64,000 bases of DNA from Bradyrhizobium sp. Ash2021 (GCF_031202265.1 NZ_CP100604.1:4322501-4386500), one strand, 5' to 3'; shown: positions 32,877 to 41,260, counted from the stretch's first letter. Made by a program: numbers and translations. The notes: generated by a model from the sequence alone, not told the origin.

Positions 32877-33425
32877 ATGTGGTCCATCGGCTGTTCCGGT
32901 ACTGCGTCCGTCGACTTCACGACAGGCCGTAAAATCATTCGGCTGCTTGCGCTTGCGCTGGCAGCGGCTTCACTGGCGGCGTGCGCGCAGTCCTCTGTGG
33001 TGAGCCAAAGGTCCGAACTTCACCCGACCAAGCAGGCGTCGCTGCAACACGTTCGAACGGCGTCGTCCGTAACGCACCGGCGTGTGGCGTCGGTGAGAAA
33101 GCATACCCCGTTCGCATCGCACCGGAATGCCGGCGACACCAAAGTGGCATCGCAGGGCGTTGCCAGCTTCTACACCGAGGGGACGCAGACCGCGAGCGGC
33201 GAAAAATTCGATACGCATGATTTGACCGCGGCGCATCCGACGTTGCCGTTCGGCACGAAATTGCGCGTGACCAACGTATCCACCGGCCGCTCGGTGACGG
33301 TGCGGGTCAACGACCGCGGTCCGTACGTTCACGGACGAATCGTCGACGTCTCCTATTCCGCGGCGGAGTCGCTCGGAATGGTTGGAAAGGGCGTTGCCAA
33401 CGTCAAACTCGACGTTGTCCAATAG
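32877..33425 (+). CDS. rlpA: RlpA-family lipoprotein (septal ring lytic transglycosylase-like)
   Basis: 182 residues from ATG 32877, which has a GGGG 7 nt upstream. A lipoprotein signal ends L-A-A-C with the lipidated Cys near residue 37. The double-psi beta-barrel (about 97-181) shows G-V-A-S-F-Y, T-A-S-G-E-K-F-D, L-T-A-A-H-P-T-L-P-F-G-T, V-R-V-N-D-R-G-P-Y and R-I-V-D-V-S-Y-S-A-A, all RlpA signatures. RlpA cleaves denuded glycan strands at the septum in some bacteria. There is no SPOR domain, as often in rhizobial copies. Earlier starts (ATG 32832, TTG 32799) are possible. Confidence 0.87.
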   Translation: MWSIGCSGTASVDFTTGRKIIRLLALALAAASLAACAQSSVVSQRSELHPTKQASLQHVRTASSVTHRRVASVRKHTPFASHRNAGDTKVASQGVASFYTEGTQTASGEKFDTHDLTAAHPTLPFGTKLRVTNVSTGRSVTVRVNDRGPYVHGRIVDVSYSAAESLGMVGKGVANVKLDVVQ

Positions 33426-33476
33426 AGCGTTTTCGAGCGAAGTGGATACCGGTTCGCGTGAAGAAAACGCGTCCAA
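33425..33476. repeat. Dispersed rhizobial extragenic repeat (GAGCGTTTTCGAGCG type)
   Basis: The stretch GAGCGTTTTCGAGCGAAGTG through GAAGAAAACGCGTC is a repeat I recognise from intergenic regions of Bradyrhizobium and relatives. The ends GCGTTTTC and GAAAACGC are inverted, so it folds as a hairpin. It lies between rlpA and the next gene, directly before the perfect palindrome at 33485. Confidence 0.6.
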
Positions 33477-33484
33477 GCAAAAAT

Positions 33485-33525
33485 CTATAGCTTCGGTTCT
33501 GATTGAATCAGAACCGAAGCTATAG
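33485..33525. repeat. Perfect 41-bp palindrome
   Basis: Two 20-bp arms, CTATAGCTTCGGTTCTGATT and its exact complement, surround one central G. It lies between convergent genes (rlpA and the 71-residue gene), so it may terminate both. Its core matches the palindrome at 1092-1124. Confidence 0.75.
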
Positions 33526-33557
33526 CGACCATCCCCGCGTGGGGGATGGCGCGCCGA

Positions 33558-33773
33558 TCAAGCTTCCTTCTTGGGCGTGTACTGGCCCACCACGCACTTG
33601 TACCGTTGCAGCGTCCACTCATGGTACGGGCCCTTGGCGAGCCAATCGGCGATGCCGATCTGCGCGTTGACCGTACAGGCCGCCATGGTGATTCCCGACT
33701 GATCGCTGTTGGTGACGACTTTCTCGAGGCAAAGCTGGCCGTTGCAGAGAACGGCGACAAGAGTAACGAGCAT
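33558..33773 (-). CDS. Small conserved protein, possibly exported, 71 aa
   Basis: 71 residues. The N-terminus L-V-T-L-V-A-V-L-C-N-G-Q-L-C-L is hydrophobic and could be a short signal, followed by three further Cys in the chain (C-L-E-K, A-A-C-T, Y-K-C-V). The end G-P-Y-H-E-W-T-L-Q-R-Y-K-C-V-V-G-Q-Y-T-P is distinctive. GAAGGAC precedes ATG 33773. I recall similar small proteins in Bradyrhizobium but no function. Confidence 0.6.
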   Translation of the reverse strand: MLVTLVAVLCNGQLCLEKVVTNSDQSGITMAACTVNAQIGIADWLAKGPYHEWTLQRYKCVVGQYTPKKEA

Positions 33774-34470
33774 GGTGTCCTTCGCTGATAAGGAATTCCC
33801 CGGTCGGTTACATCTATGCAGACTTCGTGCCACGATTCGGGCCCGCCAGGCTCTCCGTAGTGTTCCGGTGGCGACGACCAGGACGTTCGGGGGAGCAGGG
33901 AACTTTCATCTTCCGCGCGCCACGCCTGGCTGACGCACGCGCCGGTTTCGCACGTCGGTCGCTGCGGTCGCGATTGCCGCGATGGTCCCGGCCGGGTTGA
34001 CGGCAATCCTGTCCTTTACACTTGTATCGCTATTTCTGCCGGGCACCTTGTCCGGAGGTGTTATTACGTTTCGCTGGTGCGCCTTACGAATTTTGATCTA
34101 CCCGTCGGACAGATATTGCCTCTCTCCGCGAAGAGCGGGGCAAGGGGAAGACTCCGACGGGCATAGTGAAATATTTTCCGCAAGAGGGCTGGACTGGATT
34201 TTGGTGATTTTCCCGTCGGGAAAATCGCGGCGTCTCTTTGCCGGTCGATGGCGAGGCGAATTGCACTGTGGTGGTCCGCGATCGCGGTAAATTCTTCCAG
34301 CGCGCGGCGTGACGCCGGTTGGGGTCACGTTTATATGATATGTATCATTCCATTGAATGTCGGTGGGGCAATTCTATGTGTCCAGAACGAACGCACACGA
34401 CAATCCGCGCAAGCGGGTTGGTGCGGTTCGCAACGCTCACGAATTGATCAACTCAGAAGGGGAATCGACG
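33774..34470. other. 697-bp gene-free region with one dispersed repeat
   Basis: No frame here has convincing protein features. It holds the repeat at 34156-34224 and, near 34330-34380, an AT-rich segment (TTATATGATATGTATCATTCC) that may carry the promoter of the small exported gene at 34471. Confidence 0.45.
34156..34224. repeat. Dispersed repeat, copy 1 (GACGGGC...GAAATATTTT...CCCGTCGGG)
   Basis: The segment contains GTGAAATATTTTCCGCAAGA, then CTGGACTGGATTTTG and GATTTTCCCGTCGGG. Copy 2 at 42857-42930 shares GAAATATTTTTCGCG, CTGGACAGGTTTTGCTGATT and CCCGTCG in the same order. I recognise the type from intergenic DNA of Bradyrhizobium. Confidence 0.6.
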
Positions 34471-34716
34471 ATGACCAGGTTCAAGCTTTTCGGCGTAGCT
34501 GCCGTTCTTTCGGTCGCGATGGCGGCGCCGGTGATGGCGCAACAGGCGGTTCAGGAGCCCGGCGAACAGGCATTCTACCAGAGCCTGGGTGTTGGCTCCA
34601 GAAACAGCGGGAGCGCGAACGCCATGGCATCTGTCGGCGGCGTCAAACTATCCGTCGCGCCGGCGAGGCACCGCGCGCACGCATCGAGGCATGACGTCAG
34701 CGCACGGCGACAATAA
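34471..34716 (+). CDS. Small exported QEPG protein, copy 1
   Basis: 81 residues. The signal peptide ends A-A-P-V-M-A-Q-Q. It is followed by A-V-Q-E-P-G-E-Q-A-F-Y, a Gly/Ser/Asn stretch and a basic His/Arg-rich end. GAAGGGGAA precedes ATG 34471. The sequence A-A-V-L-S-x-x-x-A-x-P-x-M-A-Q-x-A-x-Q-E-P-G is shared with the protein at 45779, and each copy is convergent with a bitopic coiled-coil gene. Role unknown; the mature part is short and likely unstructured in the periplasm. Confidence 0.7.
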   Translation: MTRFKLFGVAAVLSVAMAAPVMAQQAVQEPGEQAFYQSLGVGSRNSGSANAMASVGGVKLSVAPARHRAHASRHDVSARRQ

Positions 34717-34832
34717 GCGAGCTGCGACGGCCCGTCGGGTGCAATGAGATTGGATCGGGGGCGGAGCGCTGGCGCCGTCCCGTAATCCCCTGCGCAACGG
34801 GATCCGAACAGGCTGCTTCAACCAATCAGGTT

Positions 34833-35783
34833 CTACCGCACCGGCAGCGGCGGGCGCACTACCGGGTTGCCGTCGCTCTCAACCGTTGCCTGCGCTTCAG
34901 GCACCGGCTGCGGCGCGACCGGCGCCGCGGCGGCCGGCGGCAATGGCGGAGGCGGCAGATAGGGCGCGGCTGAAGCTGTGGGCCTCGGCTTGCGGGGTAA
35001 CCCGATGGCCGGCCGCAGCGGCGCTGCCATCTTGGGCGCGGCTATCCGGGGGCGCACGCTCGGCTCGGGAGCCCTGACCTCCGACGCTTTCATTTCGGAT
35101 GCCTTGTCAGATGCCTTGGCGAGGTCGCGCGACATCTGCTCCTGGCCGGCCCTGAGTTGCTCGACGCTGGCCTTGAGCTGCTCGATCTGTTGCGCCATCG
35201 ACGCCAGCGACTGCGCCTGATCGGGCGCGGGGGCGTTCGGCGCGACGGCTTCCGCGGACTGGGCCGGAGCGGCTGGTGGCGCGGGTACTGCCACTGGCGC
35301 GGGCGTCGCTTCCGGCGCGGTGGCCTGAACCGCCTGAACGTCGGTCGCATCCGTTTGCTCAGCTGGCGCTGCACTAGCCGACGACGACGACGCAACGAAA
35401 CTTGTCGCAACGAAACCTGGCGTCCAGTTTGCGATCATCGCCTTGGCCGTATCGCCGTAGTGCCGCCACGCTTCCGCGGCGGCGGCGCTGCCAAGCGCGA
35501 ACAGGAAGACGAACAATACGCGCGACAGCTTTTTGCCCTTCGACGACCGGCCGCCCGGGGCGCGGATATGGTCATCCGCGCGAAACGTCGCGTCGAGCGA
35601 CGGCGCGACGGCAGCGCCGGTCGGCCGCGGGTGAATCTGCGGCTCCGCGGCACGGCTCATTGCGCCTGGCGCGAGCGTCGAAAAATCCGGCTCCGCTCGC
35701 GCGGCCAGAACGACGCCGGGTGCGATCTCGAGCACGTCGTGCGGATCGTTGACTCGTTCGAGTTCCTTCAGCAAGGGATGCAT
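34833..35783 (-). CDS. Bitopic membrane protein with coiled coil and Pro/Ala-rich regions, copy 1
   Basis: 316 residues. The N-terminal about 85 residues are cytoplasmic and acidic (H-P-L-L-K-E-L-E-R-V-N-D-P-H-D). A membrane helix V-L-F-V-F-L-F-A-L-G-S-A-A-A-A lies near 90-105. It is followed by Y-G-D-T-A-K-A-M-I-A-N-W-T-P, a long Ala/Pro linker, a coiled coil S-M-A-Q-Q-I-E-Q-L-K-A-S-V-E-Q-L near 205-245, and a Pro-rich C-terminus. The paralogue at 46263 has the same order and shares the post-membrane W-x-P segment and the Q-L-K-A coiled coil. Likely periplasmic scaffold; function unknown. Confidence 0.7.
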   Translation of the reverse strand: MHPLLKELERVNDPHDVLEIAPGVVLAARAEPDFSTLAPGAMSRAAEPQIHPRPTGAAVAPSLDATFRADDHIRAPGGRSSKGKKLSRVLFVFLFALGSAAAAEAWRHYGDTAKAMIANWTPGFVATSFVASSSSASAAPAEQTDATDVQAVQATAPEATPAPVAVPAPPAAPAQSAEAVAPNAPAPDQAQSLASMAQQIEQLKASVEQLRAGQEQMSRDLAKASDKASEMKASEVRAPEPSVRPRIAAPKMAAPLRPAIGLPRKPRPTASAAPYLPPPPLPPAAAAPVAPQPVPEAQATVESDGNPVVRPPLPVR

Positions 35784-36098
35784 GGGCGCTCCGTACTCGG
35801 TCCAAAGTCGTCCGCATAAACCGGACCGCGGACTAACTGTTACGTCGACGAACCTCTGGCCTGCCCCACAACTACAGCCGGGTTTGACCAAAGCAAGGCG
35901 AAGGGATGGAGAGGTTGCGGCCATCCATAGCAAGGGAACCGGAACCGCCGACGGATGGCAGCACCCATCCCCCGCCGCCCAGCGCGCGCGACGACGGCGC
36001 TGCGCTGCTTCGGCACCAAATTGTCACGCTCTAGGCGAATTGCGGCCAAAGCGCGCTGGCAACACGCGACAGGTGCAAGGGACGGACAGGGGAATAGC
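35784..36098. other. 315-bp gene-free divergent region
   Basis: It separates the bitopic protein gene from the 68-residue gene. I see no convincing frame, terminator hairpin or known repeat in it; promoters for both divergent genes are expected here. Confidence 0.4.
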
Positions 36099-36305
36099 TT
36101 GGCCTACAGGATGATCGCAGAACGCGAGAACGAATCGCTCAATATCGAAAGACAGAGCTCCCTGATCATTGTTGCCAAGGCGCGGATTTTCGCCAGCGAA
36201 GGCTGGCAGGTCGTCATCACCGACGCGGACGGCAAATCCTATGCGCCTCCGGAGTTCGATCAGTTGTTGCCGGCCCGATCGCTGTTGGGGCAGAGCCTCC
36301 GCTGA
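36099..36305 (+). CDS. Small conserved protein, 68 aa
   Basis: 68 residues: M-I-A-E-R-E-N-E-S-L-N-I-E-R-Q-S-S-L-I-I-V-A-K-A-R, then F-A-S-E-G-W-Q-V-V-I-T-D-A-D-G-K-S-Y-A-P-P-E-F-D given in pieces. It has the feel of a conserved Bradyrhizobium protein that recurs in many copies. TTG 36099 has GGGGAA 5-8 nt upstream; the ATG at 36111 is the alternative start. No function known. Confidence 0.6.
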   Translation: MAYRMIAERENESLNIERQSSLIIVAKARIFASEGWQVVITDADGKSYAPPEFDQLLPARSLLGQSLR

Positions 36306-36411
36306 TAGCCTGAAATAGATTCATCAGCAGTCAGCGCCGGGCTTGGCCGTCCGAAGGCCGGAATCGTTTCCCGGTCGTGACGAACCAAAGCCGCTATCGG
36401 ACAGCGGCGGA

Positions 36412-36624
36412 TCACGCTTTGCCCGCTTCCATCTTCTGTCTCAGGCTCAACGGGCGCATATCGGTCCACAGCTCCTCGATGTACTGAAGGCACTCCGGCT
36501 TCGTGCCGGTCTTTCCTGCCGACTTCCAGCCCGCAGGAAGCGCCTTTCCGGCAGGCCAGATCGAATACTGCTCTTCATGATTGACCACCACCATGTACAT
36601 CCTGTCGTCGTCCGGGTCTTCCAT
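36412..36624 (-). CDS. MbtH-like protein
   Basis: 70 residues. It carries the family signature [10 protein letters not shown] near residue 15, P-A-G-W near 30, [14 protein letters not shown] near 37 and [10 protein letters not shown] near 53. MbtH proteins bind adenylation domains of nonribosomal peptide synthetases and help them fold. No NRPS or siderophore gene lies in this window, so this is an orphan here; it may serve a synthetase elsewhere. All three conserved Trp positions are present. Confidence 0.9.
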   Translation of the reverse strand: MEDPDDDRMYMVVVNHEEQYSIWPAGKALPAGWKSAGKTGTKPECLQYIEELWTDMRPLSLRQKMEAGKA

Positions 36625-36740
36625 GGCTCAGGCTCCGCTATTAGGATGCCGCACCTTTGACCTCCTTAAGGTAGCAAGCAAGCACATTCACCAACCGGTC
36701 TGTGTCGGAGGCAACAAGCAAACGCTGGGAGACTGACGCC

Positions 36741-37262
36741 ATGGCCTTTTCATTCTACGACGCCACCGTCGCCAACTATCTGGAGATCCTCGGCGCGGTC
36801 GGCGGTCTGCTCGAGAAGAGCCTGACGCATTTCCACGACAAGGGCATCGACCCGGCCGACGTCGTCGAGACGCGGCTTGCGCCCGACATGATGCCGTTCC
36901 GTTTCCAGATCGTCTCGGTCGCGCATCATTCGCGCGGCGCCATGGCGGCGGCGAAGAACGGCGTGTTCGTCCCGCCGTCGGGCAGGCCGGATCTCGATTT
37001 TGCAGCGCTGCAGTCGCTGGTGACGGAGGCGCGCGACGAACTCTCGGGCCTGACGTCCGACGCGGTCAACGCGCTGGTCGGCCGCGATGTCACCTTCAAG
37101 ATCGGCGAACGCACGCTGCCGTTCACGGCGGAAGGTTTTTTGATGTCGTTCTCGCTGCCGAACTTCTTTTTCCATGCCACCACCGCTTACGATATCCTTC
37201 GCCACAAGGGCGCGCCGCTTGGGAAACGCGATTTCATGGGCCGGTTGAAACTGAAGACGTAA
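36741..37262 (+). CDS. DUF1993 family protein
   Basis: 173 residues. Y-D-A-T-V-A-N-Y-L-E-I-L-G-A-V-G-G-L near the start, T-R-L-A-P-D-M-M-P-F-R-F-Q-I near 43 and F-F-F-H-A-T-T-A-Y-D-I-L-R near 148 match DUF1993, a helical-bundle family related in fold to DinB-like proteins. The role is unknown. ATG 36741 starts at the conserved region. The DUF2066 gene follows 27 bp later in the same direction. Confidence 0.85.
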   Translation: MAFSFYDATVANYLEILGAVGGLLEKSLTHFHDKGIDPADVVETRLAPDMMPFRFQIVSVAHHSRGAMAAAKNGVFVPPSGRPDLDFAALQSLVTEARDELSGLTSDAVNALVGRDVTFKIGERTLPFTAEGFLMSFSLPNFFFHATTAYDILRHKGAPLGKRDFMGRLKLKT

Positions 37263-37289
37263 AGGCGTTGGAACGGGCAGGAGAGAGGC

Positions 37290-38159
37290 GTGGTTACCCG
37301 GCTCACGACAAGGCAAAAGCCGCACTCGATAGGCCCTGATGTGGTTCGCGCCATCATCAGGGTGTCGGTTGCGCTTGCGTTGACGTGTGGCGGCGGCGCG
37401 AGCGCGACGGCTACGGATGATCTCTATCGTGCGCAGACCATCGTGACCGGCCAGGGCGAGGCCAATCGCATCATCGGCTTCGCCGCCGCTCTGGAGGATG
37501 TTCTGATCAAGGTCTCCGGCGCTCAAAAACTTGCGGGCAGCGGTCGATTGGCCGCGTACAAATCGAACGCGAAAGATTTCGTCAGGGCGTTCAGCTATCA
37601 CGATCAGATGTCGGGCACGCCGACCCGCGACGAACAGGGTACCCGCGATCGGCCCTACGACCTGACCGTCGACTTTGAGGAGACGAAGATCGACGAACTT
37701 CTTCATGTGATCGGCCTCAAGCCGTGGCGTTCGCACCGCCCGGTCCTTGCCGCCTTTGTCGAAATGCAACTGGGGGCCAAGGATTACATGATTACGTCGG
37801 ACGCAGACCAGTCGGCCCTGCAGCGTGAATCGCTGCTCGCGGCCGCGGCCCGGCGGGGGATGAGTGTCGTGCTGCCCAGCGCGGCTGCATTGGCGAAAGC
37901 GGGCATCACGCGCACCGAGCCGGGAACGACGACGTCCCGGGCATGGGGTCCGGTGGTGGCCGGGCAGGGCGGGGAAGTGGCGCTGGTCGGACGGCTGGTC
38001 TGGGACGACCGGGAACTCGGATGGGCCACGCAATGGCGGATCGACTGGCATGGCCGGACGCACCGCTGGCGGGTTCGCGGCACCAATTTTGACGAGGCGT
38101 TTCGGCGCGGCATCGGCGGCGCCGCGCAGGTACTCTCAGGCAATGGCGATCCGGCGTAG
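37290..38159 (+). CDS. DUF2066 domain exported protein
   Basis: 289 residues. A signal-like hydrophobic segment V-S-V-A-L-A-L-T-C-G-G-G-A-S-A lies near 25-40 after a long basic N-region. The mature part begins D-D-L-Y-R-A-Q-T-I-V-T-G-Q-G-E-A-N-R, and continues A-L-E-D-V-L-I-K-V-S-G, the DUF2066 hallmark. The function of the family is not known. The gene starts at GTG 37290 with GGAGAG upstream and may be cotranscribed with the DUF1993 gene. Confidence 0.82.
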   Translation: MVTRLTTRQKPHSIGPDVVRAIIRVSVALALTCGGGASATATDDLYRAQTIVTGQGEANRIIGFAAALEDVLIKVSGAQKLAGSGRLAAYKSNAKDFVRAFSYHDQMSGTPTRDEQGTRDRPYDLTVDFEETKIDELLHVIGLKPWRSHRPVLAAFVEMQLGAKDYMITSDADQSALQRESLLAAAARRGMSVVLPSAAALAKAGITRTEPGTTTSRAWGPVVAGQGGEVALVGRLVWDDRELGWATQWRIDWHGRTHRWRVRGTNFDEAFRRGIGGAAQVLSGNGDPA

Positions 38160-38245
38160 CCGCGCATCCCACCGGCTTTGCTGAATCGGCAATAGCGGAT
38201 GACACTGTCGTATCCGCTTTGCCTTCTTTGATGTAACCTTGTCGC

Positions 38246-39658
38246 ATGAGCGAAACCGAGAACCTGTTTGTTGCCCTGCGTCAGTCGGCGGACGGGGTCG
38301 TTGTCGACATGCTCGAGCGTATGGTGCGGGATGCCCCGGATCATGCCTTGAACAAAATGAACGCGCTTGATCTCGCGGCCACGGCTGATGTCGGCGAGGA
38401 GCAGGTGATCGCGGCACTCCTGCATGCGGTGGGGCTCGGCATATTGGAGATGACGTGGAGCGTCATGTGCCCGAGCTGCGCCGGTGTTCTCTCCGCCAAT
38501 AAAAGCCTGAAGACCCTGGACAGGGCGCAGTATAATTGCGCCTTCTGCGCCGCGGGCTATGAGACGACGCTCGACAATCTGGTCGAGGTGACTTTTACGG
38601 TAAGCCCGCGCGTGCGCAAGATCGCGGCCCATAATCCCGACGAATTGCCCGCGGCCGAATATTATCGCCAGGTGTTCTGGAGTTCGGCCATCGATCTGCC
38701 AGATGATATCGATATGGAGAAGCTGCTGGACGAGATCACGCTCGAAATTGTCGACTTGCCGCCCGGCGAACGCGCCATCCTTTCCCTGCAGGCGCCGGCG
38801 GGCACGTTGATCGTGTTCGATCCCGTGACGCATACGGCCCAGTTCCTTGATGTCGGCGGCGAGGAGGCGGCCGAGCGCCAGAACCTGTCCGTGATCTTCA
38901 ACAAGCTCCAGGTTCCCGTCGACACCGTTGCCTTGCGCCCCGGGCCGCTGCGGCTGGCCCTGGAAAATCGCACCGAGAGCCGCGTGTTGCCGGCCGTATG
39001 GGTGGCGAACCAGGCGCTGGACGACTTGCTGAAGCAACGCAAGCCCATTCTCACGGCCAAGCGTCTCCTCACCAATCAGACGTTTCGCGACATCTACCGG
39101 ACCGACACGCTCGCCATCGGCCAGCGCCTCAAGATCTTGAGCCTGACATTCCTGTTCAGCGATCTCAAAGGCTCCACCGAGCTCTATGAGCGGGTCGGCG
39201 ACCTCACCGCCTTCGATCTCGTCAATGAGCATTTCAGGCTGCTGCAGGAGATTATCGCGTCCGAACGGGGGGCCATCGTGAAAACCATTGGCGATGCCGT
39301 CATGGCGACCTTCGAGACGCCTGACCGCGCCATCGCCGCTGCGATCCGCATGCGCGAAGCGATGAGCGATCTCGGCGCCGAGCGTCAGCATCAGAGCCTG
39401 AGCCTGAAGATGGGCATCCATGAAGGATCGTGCCTTGCGGTCATACTCAATGCCCAGCAGGACTATTTTGGCCAGACGGTGAATATCGCCTCGCGCGTCC
39501 AGGGCCTTGCCGCCTCGCGTTCGATCGTGGTGACGGAACAGGTGGTGGAAAACGCGCAGGCCCGGACCTTGCTCGAGACCCAAGGGCTAAAGGCAACACC
39601 CAGACGCGTGGCGTTGAGCGGCATCGCGGGCAAGGTGTCGGTCTACGAGATATCCTGA
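38246..39658 (+). CDS. Class III adenylate/guanylate cyclase with N-terminal zinc-ribbon-like module
   Basis: 470 residues. The N-terminal region (about 1-120) has a winged-helix-like segment and then C-P-S-C near 75 and C-A-F-C near 97, a likely zinc ribbon of the DUF5939 type. The C-terminal cyclase (about 295-470) has F-L-F-S-D-L-K-G-S-T near 306 and T-I-G-D-A-V-M-A-T-F near 350 giving the two metal Asp, G-I-H-E-G near 391, and D-Y-F-G-Q-T-V-N-I-A-S-R near 407 with the transition-state Asn and Arg. It should make cAMP or cGMP. No membrane segment is present. A cupin gene follows 32 bp downstream. Confidence 0.88.
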   Translation: MSETENLFVALRQSADGVVVDMLERMVRDAPDHALNKMNALDLAATADVGEEQVIAALLHAVGLGILEMTWSVMCPSCAGVLSANKSLKTLDRAQYNCAFCAAGYETTLDNLVEVTFTVSPRVRKIAAHNPDELPAAEYYRQVFWSSAIDLPDDIDMEKLLDEITLEIVDLPPGERAILSLQAPAGTLIVFDPVTHTAQFLDVGGEEAAERQNLSVIFNKLQVPVDTVALRPGPLRLALENRTESRVLPAVWVANQALDDLLKQRKPILTAKRLLTNQTFRDIYRTDTLAIGQRLKILSLTFLFSDLKGSTELYERVGDLTAFDLVNEHFRLLQEIIASERGAIVKTIGDAVMATFETPDRAIAAAIRMREAMSDLGAERQHQSLSLKMGIHEGSCLAVILNAQQDYFGQTVNIASRVQGLAASRSIVVTEQVVENAQARTLLETQGLKATPRRVALSGIAGKVSVYEIS

Positions 39659-39690
39659 ATACCGCGGTGGATTTTTCGGAGGAGAAAGCC

Positions 39691-40083
39691 ATGAACAAGC
39701 CCGTGCCAGTCAACCCGCCCGAACTTCGCTCGACCTTCGTCGCGGCGTCGTCGATGCCCTGGCAGCGAACCGAGTTCGACGGAATAGAGATGAAAATCCT
39801 GTACCGGGACGACGAAGGGCGCTCGACCATCCTGTTCAGGATGGCACCCGGCGCGGTCGTGCCATTGCACGAGCACACGGCGCTCGAACAGACCTTTATG
39901 CTCGAGGGATCGCTGGAAGATTCGGAAGGGATCTGTGGCGCGGGTGACTTCGTGTGGCGGCCGGGCGGCAACATCCATGTCGCGCATGCGCCCAACGGCG
40001 CGACGTTCATCTCCGTATTCAATCGCCCGAACCGCTTTTTCGATGGAACCAAATTTTTCACTTCCACCGAGGAACGTAGCTAG
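39691..40083 (+). CDS. Cupin (ChrR-like) domain protein
   Basis: 130 residues. The cupin motif 1 is G-A-V-V-P-L-H-E-H-T-A-L-E-Q-T-F-M-L-E-G near residue 54 and motif 2 is G-D-F-V-W-R-P-G-G-N-I-H near 85. The two His and Glu of motif 1 and the His of motif 2 can bind one metal ion. It resembles the cupin part of ChrR-type anti-sigma factors but lacks their zinc-binding N-terminus, and no ECF sigma gene is near. A GGAGGAG 8 nt before ATG 39691 is the strongest ribosome-binding site in the region. Confidence 0.82.
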   Translation: MNKPVPVNPPELRSTFVAASSMPWQRTEFDGIEMKILYRDDEGRSTILFRMAPGAVVPLHEHTALEQTFMLEGSLEDSEGICGAGDFVWRPGGNIHVAHAPNGATFISVFNRPNRFFDGTKFFTSTEERS

Positions 40084-40085
40084 CC

Positions 40086-40952
40086 CTACGAAATGACGGC
40101 GACGGCGTCGAACCGGCGCTTCGGGTGAACGAGCTGCTCGGCGCTCTCGACGATTCGCATTTCCTCGGTACCGCGCGCCGCGGTGCGCTCCAGCACGGCG
40201 AAGATCGCCGACGCGGCGTGGCCCAGCGCATCCGGCGTATCTTTTCCCTGAACGCGCGCGGCCACCAGCAGCGCGGCAAACAGGTCGCCGGTTCCGTTCG
40301 GGCTGATCGGGAGTTTTGGTGTGCGCACGCGCCAGGCGTTTAACCCTTGTTTGGATTGTTCGATCGCAACGATCTCGATCTCGTCGTCCGGGGTTTCCAC
40401 AAGTTCGGCGCTGGTGACGACGATGGTCGATGGACCACGCGCCATCAGGGCGTGCGCCGCTTCGATCATTTGATTGATCGTCGTGGCCTTCGCCCCGCAC
40501 AACCATTCGAACTCGAAATGATTGGGGGTGATGATATCGGCCAGCCGGCACAGCCGGTCGCGCACCAGCGGCGGGATGTCTTGCTGCACGAACAGGCCGC
40601 GGTCGCGATCGCCGAGCACGGGATCGCAGCAATAGAGCAAAGCCGGGTTGCGGGCCCTGGCGCGCGCGACGAAGTCGGCGACCTCGGCGCCGATCTCGGG
40701 CGAGCCGAGATAGCCGGACAGGATCATTTTGCACGCGTCGACCGCGCCGCGCTCCTCGATCCCGCGCAGGAGATCGGCGACCAGGGGCGCGTCGAGCACC
40801 CGGCCGCGGATGGTCGGGTAACCCGGCCGGTTGCTCAAGAGGGTGGTCGGCACAGCGATCACGTCGATGCCGTGCATCTGCAGCGGAAACACTGCAGCGC
40901 TGTTGCCGACGTGGCCGAAAGCGACCTGCGACTGAATCGAAATCACGCTCAT
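40086..40952 (-). CDS. pdxY: Pyridoxal kinase PdxY
   Basis: 288 residues of ribokinase fold. S-I-Q-S-Q-V-A-F-G-H-V-G-N-S-A-A near residue 5 is the pyridoxal kinase N-terminal signature, Y-C-C-D-P-V-L-G-D near 107, T-P-N-H-F-E near 141 and N-G-T-G-D-L-F-A-A-L near 219 with the catalytic Asp. It phosphorylates pyridoxal in vitamin B6 salvage. It converges with the cupin gene, whose stop is only 2 bp away. Confidence 0.93.
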   Translation of the reverse strand: MSVISIQSQVAFGHVGNSAAVFPLQMHGIDVIAVPTTLLSNRPGYPTIRGRVLDAPLVADLLRGIEERGAVDACKMILSGYLGSPEIGAEVADFVARARARNPALLYCCDPVLGDRDRGLFVQQDIPPLVRDRLCRLADIITPNHFEFEWLCGAKATTINQMIEAAHALMARGPSTIVVTSAELVETPDDEIEIVAIEQSKQGLNAWRVRTPKLPISPNGTGDLFAALLVAARVQGKDTPDALGHAASAIFAVLERTAARGTEEMRIVESAEQLVHPKRRFDAVAVIS

Positions 40953-40965
40953 GCTGCGGGCCGGA

Positions 40966-41139
40966 TCACCCGAACAGCGCGACGTAGATCACGTAGAGCC
41001 AGCCCAGGATGCCGTGGATGATCGCCCACAGGATCGAATGGTTGTTGGTATAGGAGATCGCGATGGCGAGCGCCGAGCCGAAGCCGACGCCGTATTTCGC
41101 GCCCTCGACCCGAATGCCGTAATATCGATTTCCGTTCAT
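40966..41139 (-). CDS. Small membrane protein, 57 aa
   Basis: 57 residues: N-G-N-R-Y-Y-G-I-R-V-E-G-A-K, a hydrophobic segment G-F-G-S-A-L-A-I-A-I-S-Y and a second I-L-W-A-I-I-H-G-I-L-G-W-L-Y-V-I-Y-V. Two short transmembrane helices with a helical hairpin topology are likely. It starts at ATG 41139 and ends 13 bp from pdxY on the same strand. I recall similar small proteins in Rhizobiales annotated only as hypothetical. Confidence 0.7.
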   Translation of the reverse strand: MNGNRYYGIRVEGAKYGVGFGSALAIAISYTNNHSILWAIIHGILGWLYVIYVALFG

Positions 41140-41260
41140 GGTGATCGCTTCCAGCGAGTAGCGAGTAGGGTGGCTTATCGTAACGTAACCCACCGCCCCA
41201 TGGCGAGTGAACGACGGATTACGATCCAATTGAAATTAATGGTTTGGAGCTAAATCGGTG

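Noticed and set aside
33485..34006. 173-codon minus-strand frame
   Set aside because: It runs through the perfect palindrome and overlaps the 71-residue gene in another frame; the composition is not protein-like.
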